Shown here piece after piece: positions 48,803-58,417 of a stretch of 64,000 nucleotides of DNA. The position numbers and the translations under genes were made by a program. The stretch comes from Flaviaestuariibacter flavus (GTDB lineage: Bacteria; Bacteroidota; Bacteroidia; Chitinophagales; Chitinophagaceae). The stretch spans positions 296,767 to 360,766 of the forward strand of contig NZ_SJZI01000008.1 of NCBI RefSeq assembly GCF_004337505.1, read 5' to 3'. The notes beneath the pieces are model-generated. The model saw nothing but the letters and a program-made list of their open reading frames with translations, made no database searches and had not been told where the DNA came from. The first letter of the stretch is position 1. Each line of letters starts with the position of its first letter.

Positions 48803-51800
48803 ATGCGCTCACCTACCAAACTGCTGCTTACCCTTTTCCTGATAATAACATCATCCGCTGTTTTTGCACAACCGGGCAAAGGGCCCTACACCCACCGCCA
48901 GCTCGACTCGCTGCACCTGCTGGCCCAGCTATTTTCACCCCGTACATATACGCCGGCACCGCTTACCGCAGCCAGGGGCGGCATGCGCCGGGGCAAGGCC
49001 CTCCGGCAGGCGGCCCCCGTGGCGGGACCAGGACGATTTGCAGCGGTTTGCTCCGACACTTCCAGCCGTGTCTTTCTGCAAACTGACTCCATTACCTTCT
49101 ATAGCAACGACCCTTACCTCACCCGCGACGGCCATATCCTGCTCTCCGGCCAATATTCTAAATGGAACGGCACCTTAACAAATAAGGGCTTCATGCAAAA
49201 GACCGATCAGAAGGGAAATACGGTCTGGCTGCATACCTACGACAGCCTGCGAAGCCTCCAGCGCTACAATTATATAAATTATACGAAGGTGCTCGAACTG
49301 CGCGACGGCTCGCTTTTCCTGGTTGGGCGCACCAATCGCACCTCCGGCAGCAACGACGATATCATTTTCACCAAAACCGATGCGCAGGGAAACATCATTT
49401 GGACAAAGCTGTATAAGTCGCGTTTGTGGCCCCGTGCCGGCAATGGCAGCAGCGATTATTGGGTGCCCCACGAGGTCAAAGAAGATCCGCAGACCGGCGA
49501 CATCTATATTTCCAATACCTTTTGGGATCACGACCGGGGCCTCACAAAGTTGAGCGCATCGAATGGGGCAATACTCTGGAGCCGCTGCTACGAAATGGCT
49601 TCCTACACGGTCTTCGACGGACCGCTCGGGCTCGATATCCTCCCGAACGAGCTCCGGTATTTCGGCCGCTGCCTGAGTTACACCCAATCCATTGTCAGCA
49701 TCTACCGGCTGAACAAGGTTACCGGTGACACTTTGCAAACGCTCTATTTCCAGGTGGCAGATTCCCTGGCAGGCAAGCTCGACTTTTTGGGTAACGAACC
49801 GATGGCCAAACTGCAAAATGGTGGCTATGCCCTCGGTGGAAAGTGTTACGGGCAATACCAGTATATGTACAATGGACAAACGCCGCTCTGCCAGGCAGCG
49901 GTGCTGGAGCTTGATAGCAACCTGGCCTTTGTAAAAGCATACGCCTTTCGCAATTACATCGAAAGCAACGGCTACAATTCAAGGGTCAGCGTGTTTCCCG
50001 ACGGATCGGCCTTATTCACCATGCTGAAATTTTACAGCGGCTACACCGCCGATCTGTATTATACCCAGACGGCAAACGGACAGATCATCAAGAACCGGAA
50101 AAAGCAGTACAATGGCGAAGGGTTTCCGCAGCAGCCTGCTGCGTTGCGTCTGCCCGGCGGCGGCGACCTGGTGGTGCGGATGATGGGCGATAGCGCCGCC
50201 GACAAATCAAAGACGGAGTTTTTAACGATGCACCCCTCCGATACGGCTTCCTTTTGCGTGGGCTATGACGATAATGCCACAACGCTCTATTACTTCCGGT
50301 ACCGGCCCTATCATTGGGGGTTGGATAGCATCGCCGTCAACGTGATCGAGGAGTCCGGTACAAAAACCCTCGGCCTCGCAGATGAGACACCCAACAAACT
50401 ACAGGGATGCTATACCGTGTCGTATTGCGACTCCCTTTCGGTGACACCTGTGGCACCCGTCATTTGCTTGTCGCAATCATTGGATGTTACGGTTCGCAAG
50501 AACGCTGCCTGCGGAGCACTTGTTCGGTTTACCTATGATACAAGTGCCGTGCAGTCCGCAGCCTATATCAATGATACCACGGTGCGCTTCCGGTTCCGGC
50601 GGGCATGGACGGGCAACATCATCGCCCACCTGGAGGGATGCACGCCCATCACCGATACCGTTGCCGTCCGGGTGCTGCAGGCACAGGCTTCTTTAAACCT
50701 CGGTCCCGACCGCGAACTCTGTCCCGGCAACAGTATTTTGCTCAACGCACATGCCGGCTATGCTTCTTACACGTGGCAGAATGGTTCCACTGACTCTACC
50801 TTCGTCGTCACCGGGCCCGGGCTTTACTACGTGGTCACTACCGATGCCTGCGGCGGGGTGTCCCGCGATTCCGTTACGATCAGTGCGGCGCCCCCGATTC
50901 CCTTCAGTGCCGGTCCGGACCGCACTAAGTGCAACGCGGATTCCATACAACTTACAGCCACTCCCGGTTTCATATCGTACAACTGGAGCAACAACTATTT
51001 GATCAGCTCACTCACCACGCAGTCCGTTGTAGTGCGTCCTGTACGCGACACCGCCTACTATGTCCGGGCCGAAAAAACTCCCGGATGTTTCGCTTATGAT
51101 ACCGTCCGCATCACCGTGCTTCACTCACCGCCGATTGCGCTGGGTGCTGACCGGCGGTTTTGCGCTGGTGACAGCGCCCTGCTCGATGCGGGTCCCGGGT
51201 TTGCACGATACAGCTGGAGCAATGGAGGCGTCACGCCCGTCATCATTGTACGAACGCCCGGCGAATACCGGGTGCAGGGCACGACGCTGCAAGGGTGCAA
51301 TAGTTTCGATACGGTGCTCGTTTTGCCACCGTACCCCTTGCCGGTACCGGCGCTTGACAAGAACAGCGGGCTATGCTCCGGAACGGTTCGCGTTCTTTCG
51401 CCCGGGGTCTTTGACAGCTATGCCTGGAATACGGGTGCCACTTCACCCGGCATTACGGTTGGGGCGGTCGGTCGTTATGCTGTAGTGGTAACGGATGCAA
51501 ACGGGTGCCGGGCCGAAGACAGTACAACTATCGCTGTCATCCACCCGCTGCCGGCACACTTTCTTCCACCCGATACCGCGCTCTGCTCCTACGGCAGCCT
51601 CGATTTACGACCGGCTGGAGCTTTTAACCGGTATAGCTGGAGCAACGGGTCCGCCGAGCCGGCTCTGAAGATCTCGGCGCCCGGGCGGTACTGGCTCCGG
51701 GTTATTGACGCAAACAATTGTTCCGGCAGCGACACGGTGCTGGTTACTCCGAAAGAATGCCTGAAAGGACTATATGTTCCCACGGCATTTACTCCCAACC

Positions 51801-52039
51801 GCGATGGGAAGAATGACCGTTTAAAAGGGATGTTGTTCGGCACGGCGAAAGCCTATTTGTTCCGCATCTACAACCGGTGGGGCGAGGTCGTCTTCCAAAC
51901 CACGGACCCCGCAACCGGCTGGGATGGCACCGTCGGCGGCATGCCGCTGGAAAGTACTGTCTTCATCTGGACCTGCACTTACTGGCTCGAAGGCGAAGCG
52001 CCGGCATCCGAAAAAGGAACCTTTGTCCTGGTCCGGTAG
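48803..52039 (+). CDS. Large secreted protein with gliding-motility type (type B) T9SS C-terminal domain
   Basis: This protein of about 1078 residues starts at ATG 48803 (MRSPTKLLLTLFLIITSSAVFAQ, signal peptide). The N-terminal half (about 90-480) looks like a beta-propeller of WxxxY-type strands (TKTDAQGNIIWTKLYKSR, LTKLSASNGAILWSRCYEM). The C-terminal half is a row of Ig/PKD-like repeats, each with LDAGPGFARYSWSNGGVTP-like text. The end, FTPNRDGKNDRLKG ... LFRIYNRWGEVVFQTTDPATGWDGT, is the CHU_C/gliding-motility-associated sorting domain. It is exported by type IX secretion, probably to the cell surface. The ligand is unknown. Confidence 0.87.
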   Translation: MRSPTKLLLTLFLIITSSAVFAQPGKGPYTHRQLDSLHLLAQLFSPRTYTPAPLTAARGGMRRGKALRQAAPVAGPGRFAAVCSDTSSRVFLQTDSITFYSNDPYLTRDGHILLSGQYSKWNGTLTNKGFMQKTDQKGNTVWLHTYDSLRSLQRYNYINYTKVLELRDGSLFLVGRTNRTSGSNDDIIFTKTDAQGNIIWTKLYKSRLWPRAGNGSSDYWVPHEVKEDPQTGDIYISNTFWDHDRGLTKLSASNGAILWSRCYEMASYTVFDGPLGLDILPNELRYFGRCLSYTQSIVSIYRLNKVTGDTLQTLYFQVADSLAGKLDFLGNEPMAKLQNGGYALGGKCYGQYQYMYNGQTPLCQAAVLELDSNLAFVKAYAFRNYIESNGYNSRVSVFPDGSALFTMLKFYSGYTADLYYTQTANGQIIKNRKKQYNGEGFPQQPAALRLPGGGDLVVRMMGDSAADKSKTEFLTMHPSDTASFCVGYDDNATTLYYFRYRPYHWGLDSIAVNVIEESGTKTLGLADETPNKLQGCYTVSYCDSLSVTPVAPVICLSQSLDVTVRKNAACGALVRFTYDTSAVQSAAYINDTTVRFRFRRAWTGNIIAHLEGCTPITDTVAVRVLQAQASLNLGPDRELCPGNSILLNAHAGYASYTWQNGSTDSTFVVTGPGLYYVVTTDACGGVSRDSVTISAAPPIPFSAGPDRTKCNADSIQLTATPGFISYNWSNNYLISSLTTQSVVVRPVRDTAYYVRAEKTPGCFAYDTVRITVLHSPPIALGADRRFCAGDSALLDAGPGFARYSWSNGGVTPVIIVRTPGEYRVQGTTLQGCNSFDTVLVLPPYPLPVPALDKNSGLCSGTVRVLSPGVFDSYAWNTGATSPGITVGAVGRYAVVVTDANGCRAEDSTTIAVIHPLPAHFLPPDTALCSYGSLDLRPAGAFNRYSWSNGSAEPALKISAPGRYWLRVIDANNCSGSDTVLVTPKECLKGLYVPTAFTPNRDGKNDRLKGMLFGTAKAYLFRIYNRWGEVVFQTTDPATGWDGTVGGMPLESTVFIWTCTYWLEGEAPASEKGTFVLVR

Positions 52040-52368
52040 GAGCGCTCAGCATACACAACTGTTCCGGGAGCAAACTAAAACGACCCGGCTCCGGTACCTA
52101 GATAACCAGATGTTTTGTAACAAAAGCCCTGCATGTCTTGCAGGGCTTTCTTCCTAACAGGCGGCGGGATAAGGTTGAACCGGCCAGTACGTTCTGTCCC
52201 CAAAGTGCCATCAGCAAAAACATCCTGGCTCACATTGTCGTGCTTTCAGGGCTGTCAATTTTTCGCTCTAAATGCAATTGCCCGGACGGCTATAGATAGC
52301 GCGTCCGCTCCTGAGATACGGTCAACCGGATCTACTCCAATTGCAGGGCAGCTGCAGACCTTATTTCC
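52040..52368. other. Intergenic region with one terminator
   Basis: Besides the terminator at 52122-52153 I see nothing coding or structured in these 329 bases. Confidence 0.5.
52122..52153 (+). terminator. Terminator after the large secreted protein gene
   Basis: The stem agccctgca/ttgcagggct with loop TGTC is preceded by AAAA and followed by TTCTT. Confidence 0.75.
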
Positions 52369-52872
52369 TTATTTCTTCTTAAACTGCTTCCTGAACTTTT
52401 TCAGCAGCTTGCGGCTACCCTTGGCCGTATAGGCGCCCGCCAGCAGACCGCTGGCCGTGTACAAACCCACGGAAAGAACGTCGCCCCAGAAGCTGCCTCC
52501 GGTTACCGGTTTTGATCGCTCCTCCCGCTCCCACGGTTCCAATGCCCCCAGGTCGCTATCTCCCTGACGGCGGTGCCACCAAAGGGTACCCAGTCCAAGC
52601 GCCCCACCAATAATTCCTCCCCAGAGCAGCGTGTCTTTCTTATTACTGGCATCGATCAGGCCAAAAGCAATAGCCGCCGTCAAAAGCTCAAGGGCGAACT
52701 CCACGTTCTGTGTGTGGCTCATCTTTCCTTTGCCTTTATGATGGTGATTACCTGATACCGCAGGCATCAGCTTGCGGCCCGACTTTTTCTCAACCGCATG
52801 GATAAGCTCCTGCATGAGACCCAACGAGGATAAACCAATTGCACCGCGCTTCATAGAATCTGTTATGGTCAT
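52369..52872 (-). CDS. Hypothetical small membrane protein
   Basis: I do not recognise this 167-residue protein. It has a basic, His-rich segment (GNHHHKGKGKMSHTQ, about 41-55), two hydrophobic stretches (VEFALELLTAAIAFGLIDA and TLLWGGIIGGALGLGTLWW), an acidic linker, a third Gly/Ala-rich hydrophobic segment (LSVGLYTASGLLAGAYTA) and a strongly basic tail (KGSRKLLKKFRKQFKKK). It could be a DUF-type inner-membrane protein of the four-helix glycine-zipper kind. ATG at 52872 is the first start; one at 52851 is possible. It is flanked by gaps and not in an operon. Confidence 0.6.
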   Translation of the reverse strand: MTITDSMKRGAIGLSSLGLMQELIHAVEKKSGRKLMPAVSGNHHHKGKGKMSHTQNVEFALELLTAAIAFGLIDASNKKDTLLWGGIIGGALGLGTLWWHRRQGDSDLGALEPWEREERSKPVTGGSFWGDVLSVGLYTASGLLAGAYTAKGSRKLLKKFRKQFKKK

Positions 52873-53174
52873 GAACTTTTCGGACTGTCGACCAAAGGGG
52901 ATGCCAAGAGCGTTAATTCCGTATTATGCTTTTAGCCTGAGCTTCCAGCACATCTGAGGCTTGTTGAATCTGACTGGTTAGAAAAAGGCCGCTGATTCCG
53001 ATGCTTGTCCCTGTCATGGTAACCGCTTCGGCAATGTGCGAACGGACAATTCAAAGGGCAGCTCAACCCGCCCAGTAACGCAATTAAAAAGGTGGCGGCC
53101 CGTGCGCCACCTTTTTTACTTTTTCGGTAAATTGATTTTCGTATCCATGAAACCGTGACTTAATACCAACCAGC
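52873..53174. other. Intergenic region with one terminator-like hairpin
   Basis: The only structure seen is AAAAGGTGGCGGCCCGTGCGCCACCTTTTTT at about 53089-53119, a bidirectional terminator-like hairpin with no plus-strand gene upstream of it in the gap. Confidence 0.55.
53089..53119. terminator. Hairpin AAGGTGGCG / CGCCACCTT with T run
   Basis: The 9-bp stem has a 7-nt loop and is followed by TTTT; on the minus strand it also carries A/T flanks. It lies upstream of the GLPGLI gene rather than after an evident gene. Confidence 0.65.
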
Positions 53175-53999
53175 ATGAAACTCCTGCTTTCGATCATCCT
53201 GCTCCTCCTCGCGGCATCTCCGCAACGCGCCGGTGCCCAGGTATACGACAGTGCCTTCCTGAGGGTACACTATAATTTTTATTTCCGGTCCGACACGACA
53301 AAAACGCCATACCTGAACGATGTTTTCGTGCTTGATGTAGGGAAACGGTACACGAAATTCCTGAGCGCCAACCGGATGATCATCGACTCGATGCTGACCG
53401 AACAATTCAACCGCCAGAAAAATGACGAGAGCGGATCCTACAAGATTGACCTCCGAAACGCGCCCGTCTCCGGTTCTACGGTGGTGATGTTGCGCAGCAC
53501 CCGCACCAATGTTTTCACCGTTGCCGACAAGCTTGGTTTTTACAACTACCGCTATATCGACACACTGAAACAGGTTGCGTGGCAGATCCTTACCGACACC
53601 CTGAATATCTTCGGCTACCACTGTATCAGGGCCACTACTTCTTTTCGCGGCCGCAACTACGAAGCCTGGTTCACGCCGCAGATCCCTGTTTCTGCCGGTC
53701 CCCATAAGTTTTTCGGCCTGCCCGGGCTTATTCTCCGCATCTGCGACTCCGAGAAGCTGTTTGATTACCAGGTCAGCGCTTTGCGGGTACTTAAGCAGCC
53801 GGCGCCGGTCTTCATTACCCAATCCAACTTTTCGTTCATTTCGCGGAAGGAGCACCGGCGCCTCACCCGTTTTATGATCGAGGACCCGGACGGCTTTTCG
53901 GCCAGCCAGGGAATCACGTACCACACCAAAAGCGTAGACGGCCAGACCAATCCGCCGCCGCCGCCAAAACGCAAATACATGCCGCTGGAGCTCGAATAA
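53175..53999 (+). CDS. GLPGLI family protein
   Basis: This 274-residue exported protein has a signal peptide (MKLLLSIILLLLAASPQRAGAQ). The name-giving motif appears as AGPHKFFGLPGLILRICDSEK near residue 175, after YHCIRATTSFRGRNYEAWFTPQIPVS. The C-terminus PPKRKYMPLELE resembles other family members that end in PIELE. GLPGLI proteins are periplasmic, of unknown function, and are usually encoded beside a TonB-dependent-receptor-like barrel, as here (gap about 170 bp). Confidence 0.9.
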   Translation: MKLLLSIILLLLAASPQRAGAQVYDSAFLRVHYNFYFRSDTTKTPYLNDVFVLDVGKRYTKFLSANRMIIDSMLTEQFNRQKNDESGSYKIDLRNAPVSGSTVVMLRSTRTNVFTVADKLGFYNYRYIDTLKQVAWQILTDTLNIFGYHCIRATTSFRGRNYEAWFTPQIPVSAGPHKFFGLPGLILRICDSEKLFDYQVSALRVLKQPAPVFITQSNFSFISRKEHRRLTRFMIEDPDGFSASQGITYHTKSVDGQTNPPPPPKRKYMPLELE

Positions 54000-54169
54000 A
54001 GGACCCATGAATCCCGGCTGCGTGGCAAAGAAAAAGTTACAGGTGACCCTATTCCCGATGAAAATGCAATCAACAGGTACATGAACGGCAGCTTCACGCC
54101 ATTGAAGCCCGCTGCCCGCAAAAGCAGCAGGACCATAGCCATGGGCTGCCGCCAGCGGTTCTTATTCTG

Positions 54170-56803
54170 ATGCTGGCCGGTGACCAGGCCTTTTCACAGG
54201 GAGAGGTCCGCCTGGCGGGCAGCGTCACCGACCCGGAAAGCCTCCCGCTCAGCGGCGTGTCGGTAACCGCCACCGACCCGAAATCCAAAGCCATCATCGC
54301 ATACGCGTTTTCGGGCAACGACGGACTATTCGAGCTCCGTTACCCGCCACGCCCTTCGGATTCGCTGGAGCTGACCTTTTCATTGATCGGATACGGCCCG
54401 AAATTGCTGCATCTGGCGCGCAGCGCGCAGAGCAGCCTCCGGATCGTGCTCGCGCCCAAACCGATCGAGCTGCCGGAATTCAACGTAAAGACAGGCCCGG
54501 TGGTAGCCGGCAGGGATACGATCGTATACCAGGCCGGCCAGTTCCGGCAGCTGGGCGACAAAGCCATCGGCGATGTTATTGCCCGTTTTCCGGGCATTGA
54601 AGTGCGTCCCAACGGCCAGATCTTGTACAACGGGCGCCCGATTATCAAATACTATATCGAGGGCGTGGACCTGCTCGATGACCGCTATAGCCTTGCCAAC
54701 CGCAACCTGCCGTCGGAATATGTCGACAAGGTTCAGATCCTGGAAAATCACCAGCCCATACGCGCGCTCGACAGCTTTGCCCTTTCCAACCGGGCGGCTA
54801 TCAACATCAAACTGAAAAACAATGTCCGGATGCGGCTTATCGGGCGGGCGGAACTCGGCCTGGGTGCCACGCCGCTGCTTTCCGAAGACCAGGTTGTCGC
54901 CATCCGGCTCAGGCGGAACCTCCAGTTCCTGAATGTGGCGAAGTTCAACAATACCGGCGCCGACAATTCCCAGGACCTCGCATCGCTCAATGGCAACGAG
55001 AATACCGGCTTCACCCGGAACCGGACTGCAAAGCGCGACCTGCTTGCAATTCCCAACCCGGGCACCCCGGATATCAACAAAAGCCGTTACCTGCTGAACC
55101 GCCAGTCGGTAGTTTCCGGCAATTACCTGTTCCCGCTGCGCAAAGAGGCAACCCTGCGGCTGCATGCGAGCTATGTGAACGACAGGATACGGAAAACAAT
55201 GGAACAGGCATCCGTGTATAAAACGCCGACCGCAACGATTGGTATCGACGAACGGGTTGGAATGCGCACCGATATGGAGCGCTTCGAAGCCGACCTAGCA
55301 CTGGAGAAGAACCAGAAAAAGCAATATGCCGCGCATAGTGTCCGGGTAAAACTCTGGAACGCAAAAGACGTATCGGATACCTACAACGGCGCGAGCTTCA
55401 TCGGGCAGACGCTGACGAACCCTTTCTTCGACCTCCGCTTCAGTTCCCGGCTTATCCGGGCCAATCGTAAGCTGGCGCAGGAGCTGTATTCCGTAGCAGG
55501 GTACTACCGCAACGCGCAGCGCCTCGAAGTGTTGCCGGGGCTTTATCCCGCAATTTTCAATACCGCACCCGGGTACGACGGCTTTTCACAAACGGGCATT
55601 TACGAATTGAAATATGCCGAAAGTTATTTCGCGGTCCGCGGGTTCGGTAAACGGGTGCAGAAGCAATACAAGGTCGGGGTTTCCGGCCAGCTGGCATCGG
55701 TTGGTTCCGACCTCCGGTTCCGGTACGCCGACGAATCCAAATATGCGCCCGACAGCTTCGCCAATGACCTGAATTCAGCCAACCTCTTCCTGTACCAGGA
55801 GAGCGAATGGAGCTATAAGGACGAGGTCTTTTCTGCAAAGCTGAAGCTACCCTGGGGGATCAATTTCCTGTCCTACGGCGATTCGCTGCACTCCTTCGGC
55901 GACAGCCGCAAGCGGGTCATCGTCAATCCTTTCCTTTCGGGTTCGATGAGGGTCCTAAAAAAGATGACACTCGACGGCTCGATAGCGTACAGCCAGAATT
56001 TCACCGACATCCTTTCTACCTACCGGGGATATATTTTCAACACGTATCGCAATGCAACGCGGAATAATGCCCTCGTGGACAAGCAGGATTTGCTTTCCGC
56101 AACCCTCGGACTCTCGTACAACAACCCGGTGAAGGGGCTTTCGTGGTCGGTTTCGCATACCCGGTCGCAGATCACGAGCGGCCTCATCGACCGGACCCGC
56201 TTTAACGGCCAGCTGCAGGACCGATCGGCGGAAGCGGTTCGCAACACCACCAGCAACAATAGCGTCGCGGTGTCGGTGGGCAAATACATCTGGGAGCTGA
56301 AAACCGCGACCAACATCGCGATGGATTATGGTGTCAGCTCAGCACCCCAATTCTTCGAAAACAGTATGGTCCGTTCCCGGACGAACGTCCTCAACTTCAG
56401 CGCCGGCGTTTCATCCGGCCTCAGCGAGAAGTTGTCGCTGAATTACCGGCTGGTGATATCCAGGAACCGGTCGCGCTTAGATCAGGAAAAGAACTTTTTC
56501 GAGGCCACCCAAACCCGGCACGTCGCCTCCGTCAACTATGCGCCGGTTCGCAAGCTGATCCTGCGCGTCACTTCCGAATATTATGTCATCAGCGGCACCG
56601 CGACGGAGCGGCAGCCGGCAAACTTCACGGATTTATCGCTGCGGTATTTCCTGAAAAACAAGTCGGAACTGGAGCTGAGCACCACCAATATCCTGGATAC
56701 GCGATCCTATACCTGGGCGTCTTCCTTCGAATACCTGTCGTTGTTCCGGCGCTATGAAACGCGCCCTTTCCAGGTGCTGCTGAAATACGCATTCACTTTC
56801 TAA
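54170..56803 (+). CDS. TonB-receptor-like outer-membrane beta-barrel with carboxypeptidase-like regulatory domain
   Basis: This 877-residue protein has the GLPGLI-partner architecture: CarboxypepD_reg-like domain (VRLAGSVTDPESLPLSGVSVTA, about 13-100), a plug-like part (QLGDKAIGDVIARFPGIEVRPNGQILYNGRPIIKYYIEGVDLLDDRYSLANRNLPSEYVDKVQILENHQP) and a long barrel ending LLKYAFTF. The N-terminus (MLAGDQAFSQ) is too short for a signal peptide. In-frame codons upstream read AVLILMLAGDQAFSQ without a usual start, while a neighbouring frame supplies MGCRQRFL, so a frameshift or non-standard start near 54160 is possible. Its cargo is unknown. Confidence 0.85.
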   Translation: MLAGDQAFSQGEVRLAGSVTDPESLPLSGVSVTATDPKSKAIIAYAFSGNDGLFELRYPPRPSDSLELTFSLIGYGPKLLHLARSAQSSLRIVLAPKPIELPEFNVKTGPVVAGRDTIVYQAGQFRQLGDKAIGDVIARFPGIEVRPNGQILYNGRPIIKYYIEGVDLLDDRYSLANRNLPSEYVDKVQILENHQPIRALDSFALSNRAAINIKLKNNVRMRLIGRAELGLGATPLLSEDQVVAIRLRRNLQFLNVAKFNNTGADNSQDLASLNGNENTGFTRNRTAKRDLLAIPNPGTPDINKSRYLLNRQSVVSGNYLFPLRKEATLRLHASYVNDRIRKTMEQASVYKTPTATIGIDERVGMRTDMERFEADLALEKNQKKQYAAHSVRVKLWNAKDVSDTYNGASFIGQTLTNPFFDLRFSSRLIRANRKLAQELYSVAGYYRNAQRLEVLPGLYPAIFNTAPGYDGFSQTGIYELKYAESYFAVRGFGKRVQKQYKVGVSGQLASVGSDLRFRYADESKYAPDSFANDLNSANLFLYQESEWSYKDEVFSAKLKLPWGINFLSYGDSLHSFGDSRKRVIVNPFLSGSMRVLKKMTLDGSIAYSQNFTDILSTYRGYIFNTYRNATRNNALVDKQDLLSATLGLSYNNPVKGLSWSVSHTRSQITSGLIDRTRFNGQLQDRSAEAVRNTTSNNSVAVSVGKYIWELKTATNIAMDYGVSSAPQFFENSMVRSRTNVLNFSAGVSSGLSEKLSLNYRLVISRNRSRLDQEKNFFEATQTRHVASVNYAPVRKLILRVTSEYYVISGTATERQPANFTDLSLRYFLKNKSELELSTTNILDTRSYTWASSFEYLSLFRRYETRPFQVLLKYAFTF

Positions 56804-56997
56804 CCGGCGCCGGGTGCCCGTACTTTCATTTCCGGAAGAAGTTTCGGCCGCAACCGCCGCCAGGCGACGATCGCACTTATTATTTCGGCCAGGCCACCCA
56901 CCGTAAAACAACTGCCCCCGGCTTTTCCCGATCGATGGCTCGTTGGGTACCGGAACGAAAAAGCCGTGGACTTTCATCCGCGGCTTGAACCGATTCA

Positions 56998-57049
56998 GAG
57001 GAGCCGGTTTGAAGGGCCATCCGCCGGCTGGCGGATATGAATCCAATGC
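56998..57049 (-). pseudogene. Degenerate tRNA-Met 3'-half copy
   Basis: On the minus strand, GCATTGGATTCATATCCGCC, a palindromic GGCGGA insert and a T-arm-like segment ending in GGCTCCTC follow the anticodon-arm to acceptor order of the tRNA-Met gene at 59493-59566, with many changes. It has no 5' half. Confidence 0.5.
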
Positions 57050-57088
57050 ACAAAAAGCCCTCCAATGGAGGGCTCTGTGAGGTACCGG
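57042..57088. repeat. Direct repeat 1 (tRNA-Met terminator unit)
   Basis: TCCAATG, AAAAAGCCCTCC, GGAGGGCT, TGAGGTACCGGG in order. The same order recurs at 59354-59400, and the terminator part recurs next to the intact tRNA (59463-59500). The two copies bracket the segment 57089-59353. Confidence 0.65.
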
Positions 57089-57258
57089 GAAAGAGACAAA
57101 TAGCTGACTTGCTGAGTAATCTAATTCGGCTAGCTGGGCTAAAATGAGCTTCTATTCAAATCCGATGTTACGCGGTTCGCACCTTATCCTGCATGACCTA
57201 GTGGCTGCCCGGATTTAACCTATTTAACATGGTCAAACTGCGGGTGGAGACACGAACA

Positions 57259-57501
57259 CTAGGCTCCAATACCACTTGCGAGCTGAAAACGAACAAGAAC
57301 GTGGGAGGGGTAATGATCAGCGCTGACGATTTCCAGGAAAGCAGCATCCTTGTGAACGTATTTCGATAGTGCCTGCTGGTAGTGCAGAAGAAACGTGCTT
57401 TCCTTTTCCGGTTGCGTGAGCAGCCTTTCCTCTGCAGCACTTTCTGGAACCAGCTTTATCGAGCATATGCTTGAGTTTAATTTCTCTACCCTATATTTCA
57501 T
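57259..57501 (-). CDS. Small hypothetical protein
   Basis: This 80-residue frame starts at ATG 57501 (MKYRVEKLNSSICSIKLVPE) after an AT-rich leader (AAGGTTTAAATCATTATC). It is mixed charged and hydrophobic, predicted soluble, with no signal peptide and no recognised domain. Composition is less GC-rich than the window as a whole. It lies inside the segment bracketed by tRNA-Met fragments. A frame of equal length in another register overlaps it. Confidence 0.45.
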   Translation of the reverse strand: MKYRVEKLNSSICSIKLVPESAAEERLLTQPEKESTFLLHYQQALSKYVHKDAAFLEIVSADHYPSHVLVRFQLASGIGA

Positions 57502-58068
57502 GATAATGATTTAAACCTTTTTTGTACGGCGTCTTTACAAATCTATTATTGGACAACAAGAAAAAGAGTGATCCCTGAACAAAATCTCCATACACGTTCG
57601 CGACGTCGCCAAAGCAGCCCACTTGCAAGCAATACGCGCCAAACTGATCCAGGGCGACTACAACGAACCGGCATGGCTCGTTGCTGCACTCACCGGTGTA
57701 GATAAACGCTCGCCTATTGCAGCAGTGAGGTGCCCAACCGCTTTCCGCCGCATCAGAACCTCAACAAATAGCCAAGATCCGGAGTGCACGGCAATCCGGC
57801 GAAGAATTCTGTTCGTGCCGGACGGCAAGGCACGATGATCTATGGGGCCTGTTACTGATCTGAACGGGTCGGCCTGGGTCTTTGTTACCATTGACCGTTT
57901 GAGGTTTAGCAAAGTATTGGCGCATCCTTCCGGAATAAAAGCCTACTTTCACCGTGTTATTTGAGCCTCGCATTAGTGATCGTTAATTATCCTGCTTCAA
58001 CCGCACCTTAGTTAGTCCCTTACTTCTTGCTTTCCTCAAGCTTTTTAAATTTTTAATTACACAAGAAC
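57502..58068. other. Gap with a possible decayed reading frame
   Basis: Between 57567 and 57838 one plus-strand frame reads LNKISIHVRDVAKAAHLQAI and then RAKLIQGDYNEPAWLVAALT, protein-like text with no good start (CTG, or TTG at 57623) and an Arg-rich end. I cannot identify it; it may be a gene remnant. 57960-58068 is the AT-rich leader of the RRM gene. Confidence 0.35.
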
Positions 58069-58368
58069 ATGAACATTTATGTTTCGAACCTGAGCTTCAA
58101 CCTGCAGGATCAAGATCTGGGAGATTTTTTCGCTCCTTATGGAGAGGTAACTACTGCTAAAATCATAACTGACCGCGAAACGGGCAGATCGAGAGGTTTT
58201 GGTTTCGTTGAAATGTCGGATGACGCTGCTTCCAGAAAAGCAATCGCCGAACTGAACGAAACTTCTTTTGATGGCAGAACAATCAAAGTATCGGAAGCCA
58301 AGGCGAAAGAAGACCTTCCCGCCCGCAATTTTAGCGGTGGTGGTAATTACAATAACAACCGTTATTAA
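58069..58368 (+). CDS. RNA recognition motif (RRM) protein
   Basis: This 99-residue protein has one RRM: RNP2 IYVSNL (3-8) and RNP1 RGFGFVEM (42-49), then a short Asn/Gly/Tyr-rich tail (FSGGGNYNNNRY). Small RRM proteins of this type are abundant in Bacteroidota and cyanobacteria and are often cold-induced RNA chaperones. The long AT-rich leader (over 100 bases) would suit post-transcriptional or cold control. A strong terminator follows at 58384. Confidence 0.92.
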   Translation: MNIYVSNLSFNLQDQDLGDFFAPYGEVTTAKIITDRETGRSRGFGFVEMSDDAASRKAIAELNETSFDGRTIKVSEAKAKEDLPARNFSGGGNYNNNRY

Positions 58369-58383
58369 TAGCATCCTACGTCA

Positions 58384-58417
58384 AAAAAAGCCCGGTTCTG
58401 AACCGGGCTTTTTTTAT
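58384..58417 (+). terminator. Terminator after the RRM gene
   Basis: AAAAAAA, stem agcccggttc/gaaccgggct, TTTTTTT. Confidence 0.92.

Larger units (their letters stand above)
56804..57258. other. Intergenic region with a decayed tRNA-Met fragment
   Basis: No gene is seen in the first 190 bases. From 56998 a tRNA-like fragment and a terminator copy follow (listed separately). 57095-57258 is AT-richer and featureless. Confidence 0.5.

Noticed and set aside
56804-57258. Second functional tRNA
   Set aside because: Only a degraded 3' half is present and it cannot fold as a cloverleaf.
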